NCBI GenBank assembly: GCA_023264635.1
Contig: JAHFLT010000003.1
Coordinates: forward strand, 8,293-72,292
Direction: 5' to 3'
Length of the DNA: 64,000 nucleotides
Source: Candidatus Woesearchaeota archaeon
GTDB lineage: Archaea; Nanobdellota; Nanobdellia; Woesearchaeales; JAGVYF01
Part shown: positions 56,615-64,000 of the stretch, piece by piece
Layout of the letters: each line of letters begins with the position of its first letter
Position numbering within the stretch: the stretch's first letter is position 1
Translations under genes and position numbers: made by a program
The notes under the pieces: generated by a model
What the model saw: only the letters and a program-made list of their open reading frames with translations
What the model was told of the DNA's origin: nothing
The model's database searches: none

Positions 56615-57228
56615 GCTATGGGAGAGAAGACTGGAGATGTGAGAGCTGCTAAAGCAAGAAGCAGCAATGCATATAAACCACTAAAAATAAGGAGGGGAAT
56701 AATCCATATCAATGTAGCTTTCCACTTTTGCACACTCTCAAGAACACTGATTGCATATGTATAGAATACCATTGCATAAACTAAGAAAACAATGTCTATA
56801 ACAGTGAAAGGCATACTTTTCAGTAGTTGGATAGTGAGTAATTTAGCATAGGGGACATAACTGAGATACGCGAGAGCGCTTTGGATAACGCTAACAAATG
56901 TAACATATCCAAATACCCTGAATAGACCAAGCACCTTACCTGTTCCTTTGAAGAGCAACGCAACCCCATGAAGAATGCTGCTTATGATGAATGCAAACAA
57001 TACGCTGCCTATAATTGCAACTATTACAGCTGTCAGAATCGGAATGTTCTCACTTTTTATGACGGACTGCGGAGAGAAAATAGTAAGGAAAAACACGAAC
57101 ATGCTTGATGCAGTTAAGAACCAAAGAGCATACTGCGTTGTCTCACTTCTTTTGGCAACGTCCGTTATTGCCTTCTGAGAAAAGAACATAACAGACCACG
57201 CAGTCCGTAGCTCATCGATCAGTGTCAT
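56611..57228 (-). CDS. Yip1-family membrane protein
   Basis: 'AFIISSILHGVALLFKGTGKVLGLFRVFGYVTFVSVIQSALAYL' five-TM pattern. Confidence 0.65.
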   Translation of the reverse strand: MTLIDELRTAWSVMFFSQKAITDVAKRSETTQYALWFLTASSMFVFFLTIFSPQSVIKSENIPILTAVIVAIIGSVLFAFIISSILHGVALLFKGTGKVLGLFRVFGYVTFVSVIQSALAYLSYVPYAKLLTIQLLKSMPFTVIDIVFLVYAMVFYTYAISVLESVQKWKATLIWIIPLLIFSGLYALLLLALAALTSPVFSPIA

Positions 57229-57254
57229 ACCCTCATCTTAAGTAAAAGTGCTAT

Positions 57255-58520
57255 TTAAGCCTTTAGCCCCAGATTTTCCAAAATGATTTCCTTCGAGAAA
57301 AGCTTTAAATCATCATATTTTTGTCCCATGCCTAAGAAGACGATTGGTTTTCCTGTCACATATGCAATGGACAACGCAGCACCACCTTTCTCATCAACAT
57401 CAGCTTTAGCCAGCACGATTCCCGTAATTCCCACTGCATCATTGAATTGCCTTGCCTGCTCAATGCAATCATTGCCCGTTATGCTCTCACCGATGAAAAG
57501 TGTCATATCCGGTTTGGCTACTCTAATGATTTTCTTCATTTCATCCATGAGATTAACATTGCTTTGCATCCTTCCAGCAGTGTCTATCAAGACAACGTCT
57601 ATGTCATGTGCTTTTGCATAGGAAATTGCATCATATGCAACTGCAGCAGCATCAGAGCCATAATCCTGTTTAATGAGTTTTACCTTAATACGTGCAGCAT
57701 GTTCTTCCAGTTGCTGTATTGCTGCTGCCCTGAATGTATCTCCTGCAGCCATGACGCATGAGATTTTGTTCTTCTTTAGATAATGTGCTACCTTTGCTAT
57801 GGTCGTTGTTTTTCCAGATCCGTTTATGCCGACAAAGCAAATTACATAAGGCCGTTTTGACTGCACAGTTTTCAGAAAATCTACTTGCGCAAAGGACATT
57901 GCTTCATCCACTGCCTCCATTAGTGCCGTTTCAACAAGTTTCTCCACTTGTCCGCGACGCAGTGGCTTGTCTACCAATATTTTCTGCAGCTTCAGCTTGA
58001 TGATCTCAATGACCTCAAATGCAACATTATTTTCCAACAGTGATACTTCCAGCTCCCAAAAGAGCTCTTCAAATTCCTCTTTTGAAATCTTTGTTGTTGT
58101 AATCTTTTGTGTGAGTTTGCCGAGAAATCCAGTGGCTTCCTCTTCAGCATATTTTTTCTGCGGCTTCTCTTCTCTCTGCACAATAGATTGAATGATTTCG
58201 ACAGGAACTGGATTTCTTTCCTCTTTCTGCTTTCTTTCATCTTTCTGAACAGCAGATATTGGTTTTGGAAGTGATTGCGGCAATTGTATTGGCGCTTTTT
58301 CTGGTGAAGATTCTGTTGGAAGAGGTTGTATTGGTTGTATCCTATTCTGTACTGGTGCTATTGTTTCAGCGCCTTTCTCAGAAGCAACCACGTTTTTTTT
58401 TGGCTGTTCTGTATCCTCTCTTTCAATAATACTCTCTTTCTCAACAGTACCCTCTTTCTCAAACTTCTTCGCAATGACAGAAACAGCGTCCTTTATTTTT
58501 TGTTTTAAGAAACTGAACAT
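57255..58520 (-). CDS. ftsY: Signal recognition particle receptor FtsY
   Basis: 'VICFVGINGSGKTTTIAKVAHYLKKNKISCVMAAGDTFRAAAIQQLEEHA', 'VLIDTAGRMQSNVNLMDEM', 'DVDEKGGAALSIAYVTGKPIVFLGMGQKYDDL'. Confidence 0.98.
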   Translation of the reverse strand: MFSFLKQKIKDAVSVIAKKFEKEGTVEKESIIEREDTEQPKKNVVASEKGAETIAPVQNRIQPIQPLPTESSPEKAPIQLPQSLPKPISAVQKDERKQKEERNPVPVEIIQSIVQREEKPQKKYAEEEATGFLGKLTQKITTTKISKEEFEELFWELEVSLLENNVAFEVIEIIKLKLQKILVDKPLRRGQVEKLVETALMEAVDEAMSFAQVDFLKTVQSKRPYVICFVGINGSGKTTTIAKVAHYLKKNKISCVMAAGDTFRAAAIQQLEEHAARIKVKLIKQDYGSDAAAVAYDAISYAKAHDIDVVLIDTAGRMQSNVNLMDEMKKIIRVAKPDMTLFIGESITGNDCIEQARQFNDAVGITGIVLAKADVDEKGGAALSIAYVTGKPIVFLGMGQKYDDLKLFSKEIILENLGLKA

Positions 58521-58912
58521 TGTGCTAACTCTTCTTCCAATCTCTTTGCTTGTGAATACATCTCCTTGAAATCGCTTGCCAGCTGTGACAAGACACCTTC
58601 GACTTCCTTATACTGTTCAGTAAGAAGTTGGCGTGCACCTTCTCTTGTTTTCTGTACAGCAGTCTTTGCCCCTATATTTACAGTCACCATGTCTCTCTCA
58701 GTCAACGTTCCTTTCACAAATACACCGTTGGTTATCGGGAAAAGAATAGCTGCACCTACTTCTATCTGGCCCAGTTCTTCGAGTGCTTGTACGCTCTCGA
58801 TAAGATTTTCTTGCTGAGACTGGAGGTTTTTAATCTGCTTTTGCGTCTGCTTCAGTTGCTGGTCAAGCATCTGCAGCAGCGCATACTTTTGTTCCTGTTC
58901 TTCTTTGTTCAT
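58505..58912 (-). CDS. pfdA: Prefoldin subunit alpha
   Basis: Coiled-coil termini and 'ILFPITNGVFVKGTLTERDMVTVNIGAKTAVQKTREGARQLL'. Confidence 0.92.
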   Translation of the reverse strand: MNKEEQEQKYALLQMLDQQLKQTQKQIKNLQSQQENLIESVQALEELGQIEVGAAILFPITNGVFVKGTLTERDMVTVNIGAKTAVQKTREGARQLLTEQYKEVEGVLSQLASDFKEMYSQAKRLEEELAQCSVS

Positions 58913-59134
58913 TTTAGTTTCTTCATCAGACTGAGGAGAATCTCATGATAGTTTTCTTGCGCACAGATCATTGAAAGTTCTGGTTTTGGGACATTCTCAT
59001 TATTTCTCATTATCTAATAGGCAATCCAGTTCCCGCTGCACAAGGAACCGTATGATGACTACCTGTTTCTCTGTGAAATCGATTTTCATCCAGAGAAAAG
59101 CTGCAGAGGTATTTATAAATCTTCGTGATGAATT

Positions 59135-59398
59135 GGCTCTGTAGAAAGTCTCGCTCTCGCTCGCCATTGCACCTCAGCTCGCATGTGCTGTTAGTCTGCA
59201 GAGTGACACAAAGGAGAACCGCTGTTCTCCTTGTGCAAGAAGCCTATGGCTTCTTTGCATTTCCAGGATGGAGCACAAAGAAACCTCGCAGATTTCTTGT
59301 GCAAGTTGCTTCGCAACTTTGCATCCCCTTTGTCACTTTTCCTGACTCTTGAAGGTGCTCGCCCTTAAGAGTGGCAATGGTACACTTTCTACAGAGCC
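59135..59398 (-). repeat. MITE-like element, family C (copy C3, inverted)
   Basis: Perfect 15-bp TIR and perfect 9-bp TSD TGATGAATT (59126-59134 and 59399-59407). Confidence 0.95.
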
Positions 59399-59432
59399 TG
59401 ATGAATTTGAGCTTGGAGTAGTAATACAGATT

Positions 59433-60632
59433 TTATTTATTGGCAACAATCTCAACAACATCACAGTGCTGTAACACATGCTCTTTGCCTACTGTACGTT
59501 TAGTTTTTACGTCTATAGCACGTATGAACTTCTTGCCTAAGTCTGTGTGGATGCGGTATGCAAAATCAAGCGCAGTGCTTCCCTTCGGCAGAAGAAAACA
59601 ATCCGGAAGCACTCGTCCATCAGAATCAGCTAACTTGTTTATGCCTCCCGGAAATATCGCAATATAACCGAGAAAGTCAAAAACAGCTTTGTCAAGTACA
59701 TCTTGTACACCCGTCATGCCGAATGGATTTAAAATAGTGTCCTTAATAAAAGTCAGCGCCTTTTTTTGCTTCTCCGACAATTTTTCAGAGTGTAAAATAG
59801 TGAACTCTCCACTTCCTGACACGTAGGAAATAATACCGCTTCGCGCAGCTTCTCGCAATGCTACCTCTGCTTCTGCTGAGCACGGGATAAACAGATAATT
59901 GGGAAACAACTTCTTGAGCAGGTCATAATTCTTCTCAGATCCCGGCACATCTATCTTGTTGCACGCGATGAGTGTCGGCTTTGAAGATGCGCGCAGCATC
60001 GTAGCAAGATCAAACAATTGTTTTTCCGTCCACTCATGTGGCTTTTCGGGATTGAGATATAGTTTCTGGATAGCTGCTTTCACCAATTCCTCAGACACGC
60101 CAAGTCCAGACAGCTGCACTGCTAATGCTTTGTGCACTTCTTTTTTTTCCTGCACAATCTGTCGTGAAAAACGTTCCCACCCTTTCTTGAGCAGCCCGAC
60201 AAACCACATATTCAGTTCTGTTTCAAGAAAGCGCACGTCATTCTCGGGATTATAACTCAATGGCTGCACAGGTTCACCTTTTTCATTTCCAGAGCCGGAA
60301 ACATCAACAACATGAATCAACACATCCGCCTGACGCAAATCATCGAGAAACTGGTTTCCCATGCCATGTCCCAGATGCGCCCCGGGCACTAAGCCAGCAA
60401 CATCCATCATATCTATTGGCACAAATCTGGTATGATTCACACAGTAACCGAATCGCGGATTGCACTGCACCTTGAAAAATTTGTCTGCGCATGGGACACG
60501 TACATAGCCAACCGCGTGATTTGGTTTGATTGTAGTAAATGGATAATTCGCTATCTCGACTTCTGCGAGAGTTGCTGCTTTGAAGAATGTGCTTTTTCCA
60601 CAGCTGGGTTTTCCTACAAGACCTACGAGCAT
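59433..60632 (-). CDS. YchF/OBG-type GTP-binding protein with TGS domain
   Basis: 'VGLVGKPSCGKSTFFKAATLAEVEIANYPFTTIKPNHAVGYV', 'DVAGLVPGAHLGHGMGNQFLDDLRQADVLIHVVD', C-terminal TGS. Confidence 0.95.
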   Translation of the reverse strand: MLVGLVGKPSCGKSTFFKAATLAEVEIANYPFTTIKPNHAVGYVRVPCADKFFKVQCNPRFGYCVNHTRFVPIDMMDVAGLVPGAHLGHGMGNQFLDDLRQADVLIHVVDVSGSGNEKGEPVQPLSYNPENDVRFLETELNMWFVGLLKKGWERFSRQIVQEKKEVHKALAVQLSGLGVSEELVKAAIQKLYLNPEKPHEWTEKQLFDLATMLRASSKPTLIACNKIDVPGSEKNYDLLKKLFPNYLFIPCSAEAEVALREAARSGIISYVSGSGEFTILHSEKLSEKQKKALTFIKDTILNPFGMTGVQDVLDKAVFDFLGYIAIFPGGINKLADSDGRVLPDCFLLPKGSTALDFAYRIHTDLGKKFIRAIDVKTKRTVGKEHVLQHCDVVEIVANK

Positions 60633-60716
60633 ACACCTCTAGAAAGCATGCCCTATAAAAATCTTTATCAAAGAATAAGAGAAAATTAATTAAATAGTTC
60701 CTATCCACCTTGCTTC

Positions 60717-61451
60717 ATGCTCAAACTTGATTTTCATATGCACAGTAATGAAGATCCACTGGATTGGCCGATCATTACGCACAATTCCTTCCAGCTTGTT
60801 GACGAAGCAGCGAGACTTGGATACGAAGTTATCTCCCTAACGCTTCACGAAACACTGCACTACCCGAAAGCATTGCAGAATTATGCGCAAAAAAAGAATA
60901 TTCTTCTCATTCCCGGGATGGAAGCTACTATTGAGGGAAAACACGTCTTAGTAATCAATCCCCCATTGGGCACTAAAATCCCCTACACATTTGATGAACT
61001 GGAGAAAATCAGACACGAGGGGGCACTGACTATTGCAGCTCATCCTTTTTATCCTCTGGAAACATGTTTAGGCCCAAAATTACGTGAACACATCAATGTA
61101 TTCGATGCGATAGAACACTGCCACTTCTACAATAGGTTCATCAATCGTAACAAGAAAGCAATAGAAATCGCTGAAGAATACAATAAGCCGCTTGTTGCAA
61201 ATTCAGATATGCATCACTTTTACCAATACAATACTAACTACACACTTGTTGATGCTGAAAAAGAAACAGATGACATCCTGGAGGCAATACGAAAGAATAA
61301 GCTTCGTCTTGTGACAAGACCACTAAACGTCTACGAATTTTCAATGATCACTACATTCATTGCAAGCGGTTGGCTCAATCCTAGAAATAGCATGAACCGG
61401 AGAGCGTGGCGGAAAACACATCCTATACACCCTATTCCATCCCCTCATTAG
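60717..61451 (+). CDS. PHP-domain phosphoesterase
   Basis: '[10 protein letters not shown]', 'ISLTLHET', '[18 protein letters not shown]', '[10 protein letters not shown]'. Confidence 0.85.
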   Translation: MLKLDFHMHSNEDPLDWPIITHNSFQLVDEAARLGYEVISLTLHETLHYPKALQNYAQKKNILLIPGMEATIEGKHVLVINPPLGTKIPYTFDELEKIRHEGALTIAAHPFYPLETCLGPKLREHINVFDAIEHCHFYNRFINRNKKAIEIAEEYNKPLVANSDMHHFYQYNTNYTLVDAEKETDDILEAIRKNKLRLVTRPLNVYEFSMITTFIASGWLNPRNSMNRRAWRKTHPIHPIPSPH

Positions 61452-63054
61452 GTGGCATTGAAGATTTACCACCTTCTCTCGGCGCACCCGCGATTACATC
61501 GTCTATTCTGAGAATCATAATCGCGACTTCTGATGCAGACTGTATTGCTTGGAGCTTGATTTTCAATGGCTCGATAACGCCATCTCTCCATGAGTCAACC
61601 ACTTTGCCTGTAAAGACATCAACACCAGACCACTTCTTATCTTTATCATGAGCTGCTTTAAGTTCAGTCAGCAAATCTATAGGATCAAGACCTGCATTCT
61701 CAGCCAATGTTCTTGGTATTATTTCCATCGCGTTGGCGAATGCATTAACTGCCAGTTGTTCTCTCCCAGAAAGTTTTATTGCATAATCCCTCAATCTTTT
61801 GGAAAGTTCAATTTCTGTCGAGCCGCCGCCAGCTACTATCTTACCGTACTTCAATGCTGCTGCTAAGTCACCAATGGCATCCGTCATTGCCCGCTTGATT
61901 TCATCTATAACGTGTTCTGTTCCACCACGCACCAAGATAGTAACAGCTTTAGGATTTTTGCATCCTGTGACGTACGTTAACTCCTCATCTCCCATCTTTT
62001 TCTCTTCCACAATCCCGGAATAACCCAACTCTTTGCTTGACAGGTCATCTAAGCTGGATACAATGGTTGCCCCAGTAGCTCTTGCGAGTTTCTCCATATC
62101 TGATTTCTTAATACGTCTGCATGCTAATATACCCTTTTTAGCCAGCAGATGCTGTGCATAGTCATCTATCCCTTTCTGGCAGAAAACAACAAGAGCCCCT
62201 GATGCTGCAATCTTCTCCACCATATCACGCAGCATTCGTTCTTCACTATCAAGAAATGCCTGCATCTGACTAGGATCAGTTATTTGTATCTTCGCATCTG
62301 TTTCGGTATCCTTTATCTCAATAGCGCAGTCAACCAACGCTATTTTTGCATTATGGATTACCCTCGGCATTGCAGGATGGACACGCTCCTTATCAAGGAT
62401 GATACCAGCTATCATCTCTGTGTCTTCTATACCACCACCCTCTTTCTTTTCTATCTTAATGTTATCCGTATCTATGTCTAATTTATTATCCACTTTGTCA
62501 ATTATACGAGTTATTGCATCAACAGCAATTCCTGCCAGTTTATCTTTTGCTGCTTCCGCGCCCTTGCCAGTCATAGCAGTGACTGCTATCTTACGGAGTA
62601 ATTCTTTGTCACCAAGTTTGATGTCTTCTGCCATTTCTTTCAGGAACTCTTGCGCTTTTTCTGCAGCAAGCCTGTAGCCTCGTGCAAGGACTGTGGGATG
62701 GACTTCTTTATCCAGCAAATCCTCTGCCTGTTTAAGGAGTTCTCCAGCGAGAACCACTGCGGTGGTTGTTCCATCTCCGACTTCTTTTTCCTGTGTTCTT
62801 GCAACTTCCACTATCATCTTAGCAGCAGGATGTTCTATTTGCATTTCCTCAAGAATGGTGACTCCATCATTTGTAACTATAATGTCTCCCATTGAATCCA
62901 CTATCATCTTGTCCATTCCTTTTGGACCAAGTGTGGTGCGCACTGTTTCAGCAACCAGCTTTGCAGCCATGATGTTATTACGTTGCGCATTTTTACCTGT
63001 ACTTCGTTGCGTTCCTTCAGCAAGGATAAAGACTGGTTGTATTTGTTGTGTCAT
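61432..63054 (-). CDS. thsA: Thermosome subunit (group II chaperonin)
   Basis: '[65 protein letters not shown]'; start set at [24 protein letters not shown]. Confidence 0.98.
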   Translation of the reverse strand: MTQQIQPVFILAEGTQRSTGKNAQRNNIMAAKLVAETVRTTLGPKGMDKMIVDSMGDIIVTNDGVTILEEMQIEHPAAKMIVEVARTQEKEVGDGTTTAVVLAGELLKQAEDLLDKEVHPTVLARGYRLAAEKAQEFLKEMAEDIKLGDKELLRKIAVTAMTGKGAEAAKDKLAGIAVDAITRIIDKVDNKLDIDTDNIKIEKKEGGGIEDTEMIAGIILDKERVHPAMPRVIHNAKIALVDCAIEIKDTETDAKIQITDPSQMQAFLDSEERMLRDMVEKIAASGALVVFCQKGIDDYAQHLLAKKGILACRRIKKSDMEKLARATGATIVSSLDDLSSKELGYSGIVEEKKMGDEELTYVTGCKNPKAVTILVRGGTEHVIDEIKRAMTDAIGDLAAALKYGKIVAGGGSTEIELSKRLRDYAIKLSGREQLAVNAFANAMEIIPRTLAENAGLDPIDLLTELKAAHDKDKKWSGVDVFTGKVVDSWRDGVIEPLKIKLQAIQSASEVAIMILRIDDVIAGAPREGGKSSMPPNEGME

Positions 63055-63114
63055 AGTGAATACCTCTGTTCCGGTAACGAATTCAGGAGGGATATTTAAA
63101 TATTGCTTCGGCCA

Positions 63115-63278
63115 GGTGCCATTGAAAAGGTCGAAGTAGTCATCATTCATGCGAGCATTTGTTTTGCCCAAAGCGAGCAAAAAGGAGATTCCAGGGGGAA
63201 TTTTTGCCTTTAGAAGTACCGTAAGATGAGAGTCTGATGACCACCGGAGCATATGTGAAGGGACTTTTCAATGGCGCC
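63115..63278 (-). repeat. MITE-like element, family A (copy A3)
   Basis: GGTGCCATTGAAAAG ... CTTTTCAATGGCGCC TIRs; interior is the reverse complement of 25524-25686. Confidence 0.85.
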
Positions 63279-63286
63279 ATTCATCA

Positions 63287-63460
63287 GGCTCCATCCAAAA
63301 ATTCCCACTCTCACCCGGCTCAGCAGCTTCTCGCCTTTGCATTTTTAGATGATAGCTGACACAAAGAGAACAACGGTTCTCCTTTGTGCCACTTTACAGA
63401 CTAACAGTGCATATAATCTGAGTTGCAATGGCGAGCGAGAGCGAGACTTTCTACAGAGTC
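63287..63460 (+). repeat. Chimeric MITE-like element (family D terminus + family C terminus)
   Basis: Starts GGCTCCATCCAAAAATTCCCACTCTCACCCGGCTCAGCAGCTTCTCG (D end, inverted); ends GCAATGGCGAGCGAGAGCGAGACTTTCTACAGAGTC (C end). Confidence 0.82.
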
Positions 63461-63508
63461 ATTAATTTACTCTATCTTAATAGTTCGTTCTCTCAAATAG
63501 TTCTCTCT

Positions 63509-64000
63509 CTAAAAAAAAGAAGAGAGATTTTTATCTTCTCTCTTTCTTTCATTTTTTTCCCTGAGTTCAAGATTCTTCATCACGCTCTTTGCGATGTCTA
63601 AGACTGGCGCTGGAACCCCAGCCAACCGCGCCACTTGGATCCCATAACTTTTATCAGTACCACCCTGTACAAGTTGGCGTAGGAAGATTATCTCCTCTTT
63701 GTTCTCCTTGATGAGCATATGAAAATTGCGCACCCCTTTCAGTGAATCCTCCAGTGTATTGAGCAGATGGTAATGCGTTGCAAACAAGGTTTTTGCCTGC
63801 ACTGTCTGGTGAATATAGCTGGCAACTGCTTGCGCCAGTGCAATGCCATCGAACGTGCTCGTCCCCCTGCCAAGCTCATCCAATAGTACCAGAGAATGCT
63901 GTGTCGCATTATGGAGTATGATAGCAGTCTCACTCATTTCAACCATGAAGGTGCTCTGTCCATGGAACAAATCATCGTATGCACCAATGCGGCTGAATAT
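63509..64000 (-). CDS. mutS: DNA mismatch repair protein MutS (C-terminal part, runs off window)
   Basis: 'TFMVEMSETAIILHNATQHSLVLLDELGRGTSTFDGIALAQAVASYIHQTVQAKTLFATHYHLLNTLEDSL'. Confidence 0.96.
   Translation of the reverse strand: MFSRIGAYDDLFHGQSTFMVEMSETAIILHNATQHSLVLLDELGRGTSTFDGIALAQAVASYIHQTVQAKTLFATHYHLLNTLEDSLKGVRNFHMLIKENKEEIIFLRQLVQGGTDKSYGIQVARLAGVPAPVLDIAKSVMKNLELREKNERKREDKNLSSFF

Noticed and set aside
58917-59020. 33-aa ORF downstream of the C3 element next to prefoldin alpha
   Set aside because: Too short and without recognisable features.
1-64000. CRISPR array
   Set aside because: No regularly spaced short direct repeats with unique spacers were found; the hairpin strings have variable stems and no spacers.

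Overview
The window looks like a DPANN (Woesearchaeota-like) archaeal chromosome. The lineage is inferred from gene content: Cbf5, S19e/PDCD5/L39e/L31e, SepF, thermosome, prefoldin alpha, FtsY, archaeal ProRS, DtdA and CTP synthase, plus bacterial-type MutL/MutS, RlmH, YgiQ and a lipase maturation factor. Most of the sequence is ordinary housekeeping genes. The regions that stand out are: (1) A tRNA-Glu(CTC) gene at 33360-33624 that appears to be interrupted twice: a 13-nt intron at 37/38 and a 177-nt intron in the T-loop (59/60). Both are flanked by bulge-helix-bulge-like motifs, and the large intron contains hairpin modules like those in the dispersed repeats. (2) At least ten dispersed MITE-like elements in several TIR families, several with clear 9-bp target-site duplications. 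They carry tandem perfect hairpins, and two are chimeras joining the ends of different families. (3) A 34.4-38.3 kb accessory locus with three paralogous cassettes. Each has a conserved ~81-bp leader containing a dyad, a PHPT1/Janus-Ocnus-like phosphohistidine-phosphatase homologue and a small partner protein. The cassettes are interspersed with a HicBA module and a Pycsar-effector-like (DUF5706-like) membrane protein, and a TrmB-family regulator is divergently transcribed from cassette 1. Other observations are a tRNA-Gln with a 13-nt intron, three tandem DUF835 proteins (one split by a charged insert), a 168-bp G-free tract, two unannotated small ORFs and a possible pseudoknot at the rlmH 3' end. 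No searches were run; family names come from reading motifs.
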